Virus record (IMG/VR): IMGVR_UViG_3300022925_002539
Span: 37,580-101,579 of that record
Strand: one strand, 5' to 3'
From: a virus
DNA: 64,000 nucleotides
Shown: in pieces, positions 46,053 to 55,223 of the stretch
How the letters are laid out: each line of letters starts with the position of its first letter
Numbering within the stretch: the stretch's first letter is position 1
Notes under the pieces: generated by a model
The model's input: the letters and a program-made list of their open reading frames with translations, nothing else
Databases searched by the model: none
Told to the model about the DNA's origin: nothing
Position numbers and translations under genes: made by a program

Positions 46053-46924
46053 TGATATCTACTAATAATGAATGGGACACATTAAAAAGTATATTTGTTG
46101 GTTCAGCATGGGGAGCAAATAAACCTCAAGGGTGCCATTTTGAAAAGACAGGTCCCTATCCTAGCATTGTGACTGCACAAGCAGATTTTGATTTAAATAA
46201 ATTGATTAATATACTACAGCAAGAAGGCGTACAAGTACATCGTCCAAAAAAGCATAGTTTTGTACCACACGGTATGTACAACTATTGTCCACGTGATAGA
46301 TTGCTCATTATTGGCAATACTGTAATAGATTGCAATATGCAATATTCTTGTAGGCAAGAAGAAATAAACTATATGCCTGAGGTAACAAAACATGGTGTAA
46401 TTAGTGTTCCTAGGGACGAAGGAATATTTTTTGATGCAGCAAACGTTTGTAGGTTAAATAACACTTTACTATACTTAATAAGTCCAAGTGGAAATGCAGA
46501 AGGTGCAAAATGGTTACAAAAACAATTTCCAAATCATGTTGTAGAAACTACTGAAACTTATAGTGGTATTCACATAGATAGTACCTTTGTTCCAGTAAGA
46601 AATGGACTAGTTGTAGTAAATAAGGACAGAGTATCAAGTAAGACACTTCCAAAGTGTTTTAAAGATTGGGACGTAATCTGGTTAGGTAAAGATGATTTAA
46701 AACAAAAAAGTTTTGTAGGCGAAGCATTTGCCAGTAATTACATACTATTAAATTTTTTAATGGTAAATCCAAAACTTGCAGTAATAGATGATTGTCCTAG
46801 ACTAGAAGAAGAATTAACAAAACATGGAGTAGTATGCATTACTGTTCCATTTAAACACAGTAGAACACTTGGTGGAGGTCACCATTGTGTTACACTTGAT
46901 TTGATAAGAGAGCCTAATGAGTGA
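46052..46924 (+). CDS. amidinotransferase-family enzyme
   Basis: 290 aa. It has the amidinotransferase family features: WDTLKSIFVGSAWG at the start, a central IPR-type DEGIFFDAANV segment and nucleophile Cys C279 in GGGHHCVTLD. Shorter than the 354-aa copy at 29653. Likely transfers the amidino group of arginine to an amine. Starts one nt overlapping folE. Confidence 0.82.
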   Translation: MISTNNEWDTLKSIFVGSAWGANKPQGCHFEKTGPYPSIVTAQADFDLNKLINILQQEGVQVHRPKKHSFVPHGMYNYCPRDRLLIIGNTVIDCNMQYSCRQEEINYMPEVTKHGVISVPRDEGIFFDAANVCRLNNTLLYLISPSGNAEGAKWLQKQFPNHVVETTETYSGIHIDSTFVPVRNGLVVVNKDRVSSKTLPKCFKDWDVIWLGKDDLKQKSFVGEAFASNYILLNFLMVNPKLAVIDDCPRLEEELTKHGVVCITVPFKHSRTLGGGHHCVTLDLIREPNE

Positions 46925-47102
46925 ATTCAAAATAAGACAAAAGCAAGAAAATGGAGTCATTAAACAAGAATTAATAACCTATCGTGTTGAAAGCGATGGA
47001 ATATTAAAAATTGAGACAGAGACTAGACAACTAAATGGCGATGATTGGCTAGATAGTTATAAGTCTGAGACTATCTCAACAAAAACACTGGGTGATGCAT
47101 AA
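46917..47102 (+). CDS. small charged hypothetical protein
   Basis: 61 aa, overlapping the amidinotransferase by 8 bp. Beta-like, charged (KIRQKQENGVIKQELITYRV). No family recognised. Confidence 0.5.
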   Translation: MSEFKIRQKQENGVIKQELITYRVESDGILKIETETRQLNGDDWLDSYKSETISTKTLGDA

Positions 47103-47136
47103 GTTAACGAACACCCTCTATGAGAAAGGAAAATAA

Positions 47137-48204
47137 ATGAAACTACTTCAACTATTGGCAGTACTTCTGTCAGTTATGTTTTTCAGTGTAGCACACGCTG
47201 GAGACAAAATCAAAGTAGGTTTTATCTACGTTGGTCCAATTGGTGACCATGGATGGACCTACAGACACGACATCGGAAGATTGGATGTCGAAAAACACTT
47301 TGGAGACAAAGTGGAAACTGTATATTTGGAAAATGTAAAATATGGTCCTGATAGTGAAAGAGCTATTAGAGCTATGGCAAAATCAGGTGCAGACATTATT
47401 TTTGCAACAAGTTTTGGTTATATGGAGCCTATGCTTAAGGTTGCTAAAGAATTTCCAAATGTAAAATTTGAACATGCTACTGGGTACAAGCAATCAAAGA
47501 ACATGGCAACTTATGGTTTAAGATTATATCAAGCAAGACACGTACAAGGTGTTATTGCTGGATTGATGACCAAAACTAATAAAATTTGTTATGTTGGAGC
47601 ATTTCCAATACCTGAAGTTATTCGTGAAATCAACACTTACTATTTAGGTGCTAAGACTGTTAATCCAGATGTTGACATTGACATTGTATGGGTAAACACA
47701 TGGTATGATCCAGGTAAAGAAGCACAGGCTGCAGACGTTATGATTGCTGAAGGTTGTGATATGGTTGCACAACACACTGATTCACCAGCACCTTTACAGA
47801 CTGCTGAAAAAGCAGGTGTACTTGGTTTTGGTCAAGCAAGTGATCAATACAAATTTGCTCCTAAGGCTCAATTAACTGCAACTATTGATAACTGGTCACC
47901 TTACTATATTAGTAAAGTACAAGCAGTAATTGATGGTAATTGGAAAACAGGTGATTACTTTGGACACATGAATGAAGACGTAGTACAAATGGCTCCGTTT
48001 ACAAACATGCCAGACAAAGTAAAAGCATTCGCACAAAAGATCAAAGATAGTATCAAGAACGGCAAATACTTTGCATTTACAGGTCCTATCAAAGATAATA
48101 CAGGAAAGATTCAGTTAAAAGCTGGAGAAATTGCTGATGATGCTCACCTCAATAGCATGATGTACTATGTTGAAGGTATTGATGCTAAAGTACCAGGAAA
48201 CTAA
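47137..48204 (+). CDS. BMP-family substrate-binding protein (ABC transporter type)
   Basis: 355 aa. Signal peptide with a hydrophobic core and AHA-GD cleavage, so periplasmic. IKVGFIYVGPIGDHGWTYRHD and AMAKSGADIIFATSFGYM are BMP/Med-family landmarks, as is HTDSPAPLQTAEKAG. BMP proteins bind nucleosides, purines or similar ligands. No ABC ATPase or permease gene is nearby, so it would have to use host transporters. A 2OG-dioxygenase gene follows 3 nt later. Confidence 0.88.
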   Translation: MKLLQLLAVLLSVMFFSVAHAGDKIKVGFIYVGPIGDHGWTYRHDIGRLDVEKHFGDKVETVYLENVKYGPDSERAIRAMAKSGADIIFATSFGYMEPMLKVAKEFPNVKFEHATGYKQSKNMATYGLRLYQARHVQGVIAGLMTKTNKICYVGAFPIPEVIREINTYYLGAKTVNPDVDIDIVWVNTWYDPGKEAQAADVMIAEGCDMVAQHTDSPAPLQTAEKAGVLGFGQASDQYKFAPKAQLTATIDNWSPYYISKVQAVIDGNWKTGDYFGHMNEDVVQMAPFTNMPDKVKAFAQKIKDSIKNGKYFAFTGPIKDNTGKIQLKAGEIADDAHLNSMMYYVEGIDAKVPGN

Positions 48205-48207
48205 AAA

Positions 48208-49065
48208 ATGATTCCAGTAATTGATTTTGAAAGCGAAACAGTACTGGACGAAATACGCGAAGCCTATACAACTGTGGGCTTCGCAGTATTCAAAAACTGT
48301 TTAACAGTACGTGACCAGCAAACAATGAGATACTGGTTTAAAAAAATGAAAAAGTTTTTTGAACTAGAACTAGAAGAAAAACAAAAATACAAATACCAAA
48401 CTGAAAACAATTTAGGATACAGTATTATGGGTGCAGAAAATGTAGATCCAACTGCTCCTAAAGACATGAAAGAAAGTTTCAATTATAATAATACACGTAT
48501 GCCTGCAGAACTTTGGCCTGAACTAAGCGGGTTCAAAAAAACTGCATTAGAATCCATAGATATAATGGATAATCTTACATTAGACATTCTAGAAAAATTT
48601 GACACAATATTAGATTGTGGTACTACACTTGTTGATGCACATCAAGATATGTATAATACTACAAGAGTTATTCACTATCCTGCTTATACAGGTCCACTTG
48701 AGGACAAACAAATGAGGATAGGTGAACATAGTGACTACGGCACCATTACATTACTCTGGCAGATAAATGATGTGCCAGGACTAGAAGTACAGGACTTAGG
48801 AGGTGTTTGGCATCCAGTACCATATCAAGAAGATGGTGTCGTAGTTAACATTGGTGATTTATTACAACGTTGGACTAATGACTATTTTGTCAGTACGAAA
48901 CATAGAGTAATAAATACTCATATACACATACCAAGATACAGTATGCCACATTTTGTTGACCCTACTCCAGGGACTATAGTAGCAAACTTAACAGACAATC
49001 CAAGTAAGTATGATCCTATCGAAAGTAAAGAATACTTGATGTGGCGGTTAGCACAAAGTTATTAA
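48208..49065 (+). CDS. isopenicillin-N-synthase-like 2OG-Fe(II) oxygenase
   Basis: 285 aa. EHSDYGTITLL has HxD (iron ligands), STKHRVI has the distal His, and RYSMPHFV has the 2OG-binding Arg-x-Ser. GFAVFKNCL and WHPVPYQED strands fit the plant/fungal DOXC-like family. It could hydroxylate or demethylate a purine or nucleoside delivered by the BMP protein encoded just upstream (3-nt gap), but this is inference from context only. Confidence 0.82.
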   Translation: MIPVIDFESETVLDEIREAYTTVGFAVFKNCLTVRDQQTMRYWFKKMKKFFELELEEKQKYKYQTENNLGYSIMGAENVDPTAPKDMKESFNYNNTRMPAELWPELSGFKKTALESIDIMDNLTLDILEKFDTILDCGTTLVDAHQDMYNTTRVIHYPAYTGPLEDKQMRIGEHSDYGTITLLWQINDVPGLEVQDLGGVWHPVPYQEDGVVVNIGDLLQRWTNDYFVSTKHRVINTHIHIPRYSMPHFVDPTPGTIVANLTDNPSKYDPIESKEYLMWRLAQSY

Positions 49066-49078
49066 TAAAAGGTAAAAT

Positions 49079-50011
49079 ATGAAAATATTACTTACAGGTA
49101 GCAGTGGCTTTATAGGCCAGGCTATGACTAAAAGATTAGAGAAAGTATATGATGTTCATCATTTATCTAGTGATCTTACACACCATAATGCAGTTAAGCA
49201 CGAAGTATTAAAAGCAAATCCTGATATTATCGTACACTTAGCGGCTAGAACTGAAGTTGAAAAAAGTTTTTATGAACAAATTACTTTTAGTGAAATTAAC
49301 TACGTAGGTACAGTTAATTTAATAGAAACTGCATTGCAATTACCAAAATTAAAAAACTTTGTTTTTGCAAGTACAATGGAAGTGTTTGGTTGGCAACCTA
49401 TAAGTGACGAAATAAAAAATAACTTGATACCACAAAAATTAATTGCTTTTGACGAACATACACAAGTACATCCAAGTGCTCCTTATGCAGTAGCAAAAAG
49501 AGGATGTGAATTATATTTAGAGTATGCACATAGAAGTTTAGGATTACCTTTTACAGCAATAAGACAGACAAATGCATATGGAAGACACGACAATGACTTC
49601 TTTGTAACTGAACAAATAATAAATCAAATGTTGCATAATGAAAATGAGATTAAACTAGGATACGGAGAACCCTATCGTAATTTTATTTACATTGAAGATC
49701 TACTTGATGCTTGGATGGCTATAATTGAAAATCCTAGTAAAGTAAGCAACGGAAGAATCCTGACTGTAGGACCAGACAATGCAATTAAGATAAAAGATTA
49801 TGTTAAAAAAATTGCTGATAAAATGGGCTGGAACGGAAAAGTTTTATGGAATACAAAACCTGAAAGACCAGGAGAAATATATTTGTTGAATAGCAATCAC
49901 AATTTAATTACAGAATTGCTAGGATGGAAGCCTAAAATATCATTAGATGAAGGGTTAGAGAATACAATTAATATTTGGGAATATATGCACAAGGAGGGTT
50001 TACATGTCTAA
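49079..50011 (+). CDS. NAD-dependent nucleotide-sugar epimerase/dehydratase (extended SDR)
   Basis: 310 aa. LLTGSSGFIG gives the GxxGxxG NAD site (G7, G10, G13). Y136-x3-K140 in PYAVAKRG is the catalytic pair. FREL-like substrate loop GYGEPYRNFIYIEDLLDAW follows. It interconverts nucleotide sugars (4-epimerase or dehydratase type). First gene of the carbohydrate block continuing to 53.1 kb. Confidence 0.85.
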   Translation: MKILLTGSSGFIGQAMTKRLEKVYDVHHLSSDLTHHNAVKHEVLKANPDIIVHLAARTEVEKSFYEQITFSEINYVGTVNLIETALQLPKLKNFVFASTMEVFGWQPISDEIKNNLIPQKLIAFDEHTQVHPSAPYAVAKRGCELYLEYAHRSLGLPFTAIRQTNAYGRHDNDFFVTEQIINQMLHNENEIKLGYGEPYRNFIYIEDLLDAWMAIIENPSKVSNGRILTVGPDNAIKIKDYVKKIADKMGWNGKVLWNTKPERPGEIYLLNSNHNLITELLGWKPKISLDEGLENTINIWEYMHKEGLHV

Positions 50012-51149
50012 TCTTAGTGATATACACAAACATTGGGATAACAATACATTAAATTATGATTTAAAAAAATTCAATTGGCCAGAATGGGCATTAAGTGTAA
50101 TACAAGAAGTAGCACCAAGTGTAAAAGAATTAGAAACACTTCACGAAGTATTGACACCTAGCGAAATAGTAAAAGTTTCAAAACATGTACAAAATTCATG
50201 TAGTAGAATAGATTTTATGCAAAGATTTGATGCTTTTGTTGCTGAATATATACCTCCTTTAATTAATAACAAAAGATATATGATACAAAGACAAGGCACA
50301 CTACGTGTGGTTATACCTAATCAAGAAGAAGTTGGTAGACGTTTACAAATGCACCAAGGTATATTCGTTGGCAACGGAAGAGGTTGTAGAACTATATGGA
50401 CTCCTTTTACTGAAGCACGTGGTACAAATACAATGCAAATTTTACCTTTAGAAGAAAGTAGAGAAATAACAAAACGTGTACTTGAAGAAAAATGGGATTT
50501 AGATAAGTTTGAAGAAGAATGTTACAAACACGCATTTCCTGTTACTTTGAAGCCTGGTCAAAGTCATTTATTCTTTCAAGAGCATTTACATGGTAATTTA
50601 AATAATACAGAAGGTTATACAAGAGTAAGTATGGACATGCGTATCCTGATAGAGGGCGAAGAATACGGAAGAAGAAATCCAGGAGGATTTATGCGTTTTC
50701 CAGGTGATTATGAAGTGGCACAAACGTATGATTATACAAATAAACAGTTTATTACTTATGCTGGGTGGAATAGTGAGTTTACTAAAAATATTACATTACC
50801 TATGCAACGTGCAACTATTGATCAGTATTGTGAAAACAATAACATAAGATACAATAATTATGAATTTGAAAATGAACACATGGATTGGCAACCTAGTTTA
50901 GAGTATTTTATTAAACAAAAACCAGACGGAATTATTTTATGTAGTATGTATGCATTAACTGATGACACACAAAGACGTAATGAAATACTTAACATAGCCT
51001 TAGATAATAATGTAGAATTGCATTTTGCTAATGAACTTATAGCACTAAGAACAAAAGATGATTTAAACAAAATAAAAGACTATCTAGACTTTGCAGTTTA
51101 TCAAAAAGGCCCACAAGTATGGCAAGAGAATTGGCCTGAAGGAACCTAA
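50004..51149 (+). CDS. fusion of sporadic-carbohydrate-cluster 2OG-Fe(II) oxygenase and LIC12192-type domain
   Basis: 381 aa. The N-terminal ~245 residues carry a jelly-roll-type pattern with MHQGIFVGNGRGC, TLKPGQSHLFFQEHLHGNLNN and TRVSMDMRI, matching the sporadic carbohydrate cluster oxygenase type as I know it. The last ~130 residues (TYAGWNSEFT, MQRATIDQYCENNN, EHMDWQPSLEYF, DGIILCSMYALTDD) match the LIC12192 family of the same clusters. Normally separate genes, here they are one frame. The role is presumably in an unusual sugar modification. Confidence 0.68.
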   Translation: MSNLSDIHKHWDNNTLNYDLKKFNWPEWALSVIQEVAPSVKELETLHEVLTPSEIVKVSKHVQNSCSRIDFMQRFDAFVAEYIPPLINNKRYMIQRQGTLRVVIPNQEEVGRRLQMHQGIFVGNGRGCRTIWTPFTEARGTNTMQILPLEESREITKRVLEEKWDLDKFEEECYKHAFPVTLKPGQSHLFFQEHLHGNLNNTEGYTRVSMDMRILIEGEEYGRRNPGGFMRFPGDYEVAQTYDYTNKQFITYAGWNSEFTKNITLPMQRATIDQYCENNNIRYNNYEFENEHMDWQPSLEYFIKQKPDGIILCSMYALTDDTQRRNEILNIALDNNVELHFANELIALRTKDDLNKIKDYLDFAVYQKGPQVWQENWPEGT

Positions 51150-51152
51150 CTT

Positions 51153-52181
51153 GTGTATGAAGATTTAAGCAACTATCTATGCGGTGTTACAAGTCTACCA
51201 GTATTACCTAGTGCAATTGACATAGATTTAACAAATGTGTGTAATCAAGATTGTTTTTATTGTAATAGTGCAAACTTTAGAGCAAAATTCTTAACAACAC
51301 CGAATAAAGATAAATTTATTAAACTAATAGATCAATTAAGCACGTGGCGTGAACATACACCTCTTAGTGTAGGTACTGTAAGAAGCATAAACTTTACAGG
51401 AGGAGGTGAGCCAACTGTTCATCCTTATTATCATGAATTAGTAGAATATGCAATTGATAAAGGTTTTTTAGTTACTATTATAACAAATGGTAGTAAATTA
51501 CATAAACTTGCAAACTACTTACCAAGAGAAAAAGCAAATAAAATAATTTGGATTGGCGTAGATGTAGATAGTGGTATAGACAAAACTTATGAAGAAATAA
51601 GGCAAAGTTTAACTACTTATGATTTATTACCACGTGTAAAAGAAAATATTAAATTAGCAGTTGATGCAGGAATTAATGTAGATTTAAAAGCATTACTTAT
51701 GGAGCAAAATACAACCGATCAAGAACTATACGGATTGTTTAACCTAGTGAAAGAAACAGGTGCAAGAAGTTTACACATAAGGCCTTTGTTCGATTTAAAA
51801 ACAAAAAAGTTATTTGAAGTTACTGACAAGCTCAAAGAGAAAATACACAAAATATCTATTGAAACAAATGTTAAATATAGGTTACCTGAAAATAGAAAAG
51901 AACCCAGAACATATACTAAATGTCATCAAATGTTCTTATATACTATTATGGCGGCAAATGGAGACATTAATGTTTGTTGTGAAAGTAGAGGAGACAGAAC
52001 TTTTACAATAGGCAACTGGATGACTGAAGACATTAGAGATATATGGATGAAAGACAAACATCTTGAACTTTACAATAGTATAGACACTATGAAATGTGCT
52101 CCATGTAAACCTAACAAAATTAACAACATTATACAAACAGATATAGAAAATAATCAACTGCTTGAAAGGCAAATAATGTGA
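51153..52181 (+). CDS. radical SAM/SPASM protein
   Basis: 342 aa from GTG 51153 with AAGGAA upstream. CNQDCFYC gives the cluster ligands C30, C34 and C37; NFTGGGEPTVHP is the SAM motif; ITNGSKL follows. C-terminal TKCHQMFLYT, DINVCCES and KCAPCK fit a SPASM cluster domain. It probably modifies a sugar or amine within the carbohydrate block. Overlaps the GHMP kinase by 4 bp. Confidence 0.82.
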   Translation: MYEDLSNYLCGVTSLPVLPSAIDIDLTNVCNQDCFYCNSANFRAKFLTTPNKDKFIKLIDQLSTWREHTPLSVGTVRSINFTGGGEPTVHPYYHELVEYAIDKGFLVTIITNGSKLHKLANYLPREKANKIIWIGVDVDSGIDKTYEEIRQSLTTYDLLPRVKENIKLAVDAGINVDLKALLMEQNTTDQELYGLFNLVKETGARSLHIRPLFDLKTKKLFEVTDKLKEKIHKISIETNVKYRLPENRKEPRTYTKCHQMFLYTIMAANGDINVCCESRGDRTFTIGNWMTEDIRDIWMKDKHLELYNSIDTMKCAPCKPNKINNIIQTDIENNQLLERQIM

Positions 52182-53128
52182 TTGTATCACGTAGTCCATT
52201 ACGTATAAGTTTTGCTGGAGGCGGTACTGATTTGCCTCCCTTTGTAGACCAATATGGTGGTGCAGTTTTAAATGTAACAATTAACAGATATGCTTATTGC
52301 TCAGTCAAAGAATCTATATCTCATATATCTAATGTAGACGAAATAACTGATCATTGCTTATATTTTGTTAAAAGCAAATATAATAAAGATACAACACCTG
52401 TAGAAATTACAATACACAGTGAAACAGAAAAAGGCAGTGGTCTTGGAAGTAGTAGTGCGATAGTAGTAAGTTGCCTTAATGCATTATACAAATATTATAA
52501 TATTATAGTTGACAAATACCAACTAGCAAATGATGCATTGTATGTAGAAAGAAAACTTTGTGGATTTCCAGGAGGCAAACAAGATCAATTTGCAACTGTG
52601 TTTGGCGGATTTAATTATATAAGATTTTTACCTAGTGGAGATAATATTGTTACTCCTATTTCTATGAATCAAGAAAATACTAGGAAATTACTTTATAGTC
52701 TAATACTTTATAATATAGGCGTTAGTAGGACTAATAACACAGTTTTAGATAATAACATACAAGGTCTAACAAACGACAATAAAATTATAGATAATACAAA
52801 ATACTTATTAGCAAATTGCGAAGAAACAAGAAACAACCTACTTCGTTGTGATATAGATGCAATTGCAAAGAGTTTTGAAATAAATTGGCAAATTAAAAAA
52901 GATTTACATAGTGGAATAACAAGTAATCCTTTTGATGAGGTAAAATCTATAGGTATGCAACATGGAGCAATAGGTGCAAAAATATGTGGTGCTGGCGGTG
53001 GCGGCCATTTGTTATTTTTAGTAGATCAAAACAGACGAGCAGACTTAATAGATAAATTAGAGGATTTGCCTGGACATGTAGAATATTTTGATTTTAGTTA
53101 CACAGGATCAGAAGTATGGACACAATAG
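52178..53128 (+). CDS. GHMP-family sugar kinase (heptose/hexose 1-kinase like)
   Basis: 316 aa from GTG 52178. SRSPLRISFAGGGTDLPPF at the N-terminus and GSGLGSSSA at residues 86-94 are GHMP ATP-site signatures; ICGAGGGGHLLF is the C-terminal one. The N-terminal signature resembles D-glycero-D-manno-heptose 7-phosphate kinase and similar sugar kinases. It phosphorylates a sugar for nucleotide activation. Overlaps the radical SAM gene and the cupin gene. Confidence 0.83.
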   Translation: MIVSRSPLRISFAGGGTDLPPFVDQYGGAVLNVTINRYAYCSVKESISHISNVDEITDHCLYFVKSKYNKDTTPVEITIHSETEKGSGLGSSSAIVVSCLNALYKYYNIIVDKYQLANDALYVERKLCGFPGGKQDQFATVFGGFNYIRFLPSGDNIVTPISMNQENTRKLLYSLILYNIGVSRTNNTVLDNNIQGLTNDNKIIDNTKYLLANCEETRNNLLRCDIDAIAKSFEINWQIKKDLHSGITSNPFDEVKSIGMQHGAIGAKICGAGGGGHLLFLVDQNRRADLIDKLEDLPGHVEYFDFSYTGSEVWTQ

Positions 53129-53466
53129 AAGAACATCCTAAAGGTTGGGGTAGAGAACTATGGATTGTGAATAATAAAGGATATTGCGGTAAAATATTAG
53201 AATTCAATAGAAACAAAAGATGCAGTTTTCATTATCACTTACTAAAAGACGAGACTTTTTACTTACAAGAAGGACTTATTGAACTTGTAACAAGTTGGGA
53301 AGATGATATTGAATCAGCAAAGAGCATTGTATTAAAACCTGGAGATAAACATCATATACCTCAAGGACTAAGACATCAAATGATTGCTTTAGAAGATAGC
53401 AAGTTATTTGAATTTAGTACAACACATTATGAATCAGACAGTTATAGAATAGTAAAAGGCGATTAA
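53116..53466 (+). CDS. cupin-domain protein, phosphomannose-isomerase-type
   Basis: 116 aa. CSFHYHLLKDETFYLQEG and LKPGDKHHIPQGLRH are the two cupin metal motifs (H-x-H...E and H). HPKGWGRELWIV matches the opening of mannose-6-phosphate isomerase/GDP-mannose pyrophosphorylase-like cupins. Likely a sugar isomerase or epimerase. Overlaps the GHMP kinase by 13 bp. Confidence 0.72.
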   Translation: MDTIEEHPKGWGRELWIVNNKGYCGKILEFNRNKRCSFHYHLLKDETFYLQEGLIELVTSWEDDIESAKSIVLKPGDKHHIPQGLRHQMIALEDSKLFEFSTTHYESDSYRIVKGD

Positions 53467-53467
53467 A

Positions 53468-53848
53468 ATGGATTTATTTCAAGAATATGATTATGTAGGA
53501 CATGCAGGCGGTAAACTTACATGGAAAATAGAGTGTGATGCATTAAGCAATGCTGAATGGGAAGTTCTTGCAAACTTAATATTACACTATGAACGCAGAC
53601 CTTTTAGAGTTGCAGTTGGTATTCCAACAGGTGCTACACTATTAGGTGATATACTTAACAAACATGCAACAGGTCAACCACAACATCCTGTGCTTGTAGT
53701 TGACGATGTATATACTACAGGAACTAGTTTTAAAGAATTTAAAGAAGCAAACTACAAAGATGAACATGTAATACAATGGGTATGCTTTGCACGTAAACCA
53801 ACCACACATGATGTAAATGCACTTTTTACTATGCCTGCAGAGGTTTAA
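53468..53848 (+). CDS. phosphoribosyltransferase, orotate-PRTase-like
   Basis: 126 aa. The PRPP-binding motif LVVDDVYTTGTSF is present, with PTGATLLGDIL before it. Shorter than true OPRT (about 210 aa), so it keeps mainly the catalytic core. It makes a nucleotide from a base and PRPP; the base is unknown. One of three PRTases in the window (54437 and 60214). Confidence 0.72.
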   Translation: MDLFQEYDYVGHAGGKLTWKIECDALSNAEWEVLANLILHYERRPFRVAVGIPTGATLLGDILNKHATGQPQHPVLVVDDVYTTGTSFKEFKEANYKDEHVIQWVCFARKPTTHDVNALFTMPAEV

Positions 53849-54250
53849 ATGATAGAAGATTTTGATTACGATAGAGCAGACTATCCTACGAGCAAGGTTG
53901 CAGATGTGTTTCCGTTTGAACTGAGTGAAAATTTAGGACACACATGGATTATTGATGTTGATGGTACAATAGCAGAAGTTAACCAATACCCATATGACGA
54001 TGATAAACTCTTACCTGGTGTAAAAGAAATGTGGAACAATATTCCTAGTGAAGACATGATTATAATAATGACTGCTCGTGAAGAATCTGTCAAAGAAAAA
54101 ACCTTAACATTTATAGAAAGTCATGGATTACGTTATGATAGTGCAGTTTTTGGTGTTCATCATGGCGAAAGAATTGTTGTAAACGACAACAAACCAGGCG
54201 GATTACAGACTGCAATTGCATGGAATGTAAAAAGAAATAAGGGGTATTAA
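53849..54250 (+). CDS. HAD-superfamily phosphatase
   Basis: 133 aa. IIDVDGTIAEVNQYPYDDD is HAD motif I (D-x-D), IIIMTAREES motif II (T) and IVVNDNKPGG a motif IV-like segment. KdsC/polysaccharide-biosynthesis phosphatases have this size. It sits between PRTase and coiled-coil genes; substrate unknown, probably a sugar or nucleotide phosphate. Confidence 0.72.
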   Translation: MIEDFDYDRADYPTSKVADVFPFELSENLGHTWIIDVDGTIAEVNQYPYDDDKLLPGVKEMWNNIPSEDMIIIMTAREESVKEKTLTFIESHGLRYDSAVFGVHHGERIVVNDNKPGGLQTAIAWNVKRNKGY

Positions 54251-54251
54251 T

Positions 54252-54440
54252 ATGGAAAATAATAATATAGAAAAAATACTTGATAAACTAGAAATAATTC
54301 AATTACGTCTAGATAAAGTAGAACTCCAACAAAAGGAATTACTCAATAAATTTGGAGCTCATATAGATTTTATAAATGAAACATATGAAGGGTTACGTAA
54401 TCCTATCCAAGCAGCAAAAAGACTTTTAGGTAAAAAATGA
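54252..54440 (+). CDS. small coiled-coil protein, 62 aa
   Basis: Heptad-rich helix (IEKILDKLEIIQLRLDKVELQQKELLNKFGA), probably a coiled-coil oligomer. ATG follows the preceding stop by 1 nt with GGGG-type site upstream. Overlaps apt by 4 bp. No family. Confidence 0.55.
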   Translation: MENNNIEKILDKLEIIQLRLDKVELQQKELLNKFGAHIDFINETYEGLRNPIQAAKRLLGKK

Positions 54441-54961
54441 TTAAAGAATACATAAAGAGTTACAAAGACTTTCCTGTAAAAGGGGTAGATTTTAAATGTA
54501 CTGCTAGTTTGTGTGCAAGCGAAAAAGGGTTTGCTAGAACAAACAACTTTATATATCAAAATTTACTAAAGTATATGCCTGTAGATAAGATTATAGGATT
54601 AGATGCAAGGGGTTTTATATTTGCAAGTGTGCTATGTCATAGAACTAGAACACCTTTAGTATTAGCTCGTAAACAAGGCAAGCTACCAGGAAGTTTAATT
54701 AGTAAAACATTTGAATTAGAGTATGGCACTGCTACAATGGAAATACAAAGCGATAGTATTAATAGAGGCGACAGAGTTATAATTATAGATGACTTAATGG
54801 CAACAGGTGGCACTGCTCAGGCAGTAATAGATATGGTATATGAGTTGCATGCCACGCCTGTAGCAGTTGCATGTGCAATGGATCTAAGTTTTTTAGGCGG
54901 AAGTAAGAAAATTCGAGAACAAGGAATAGATTTTTATGGAGCAGTCGAGTACCAAGGATAG
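54437..54961 (+). CDS. apt: adenine phosphoribosyltransferase
   Basis: 174 aa, full family length. GLDARGFIFAS, VLARKQGKLPG and YGTATMEIQSDSI are APRT signatures, and RVIIIDDLMATGGTA is the PRPP site. It converts adenine and PRPP to AMP. With the MTA/SAH nucleosidase (31849) it would recycle adenine released from SAM by-products. Its end overlaps the next gene by 26 bp. Confidence 0.93.
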   Translation: MIKEYIKSYKDFPVKGVDFKCTASLCASEKGFARTNNFIYQNLLKYMPVDKIIGLDARGFIFASVLCHRTRTPLVLARKQGKLPGSLISKTFELEYGTATMEIQSDSINRGDRVIIIDDLMATGGTAQAVIDMVYELHATPVAVACAMDLSFLGGSKKIREQGIDFYGAVEYQG

Positions 54962-55223
54962 AACATTAATTTTTGAACGTGCAAACGGCATTACATATGC
55001 AAGATATGCTAATGATCCAAGCACTTCTAGATGGCCAGTAGGTGGAAATACAAAAGGTTGGATACCAGGTACACAAATACAATGTCCAAAAGAATGGTAT
55101 GAATTTAATGATGTTAGACCTAACTTTGCTTTAATTGTAAAAAATAAAAAATTGCAAGATGCATACAAAAAATTCCTACAAGAACAAGAAAAGTATATAG
55201 TATGGGAGAGTTTACGTGACTAA
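54936..55223 (+). CDS. hypothetical protein, 95 aa
   Basis: Trp- and Pro-containing (SRWPVGGNTKGWIPGTQIQCPKEW), with a helical charged tail. Overlaps apt and the next gene. Not recognised. Confidence 0.55.
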   Translation: MEQSSTKDRTLIFERANGITYARYANDPSTSRWPVGGNTKGWIPGTQIQCPKEWYEFNDVRPNFALIVKNKKLQDAYKKFLQEQEKYIVWESLRD

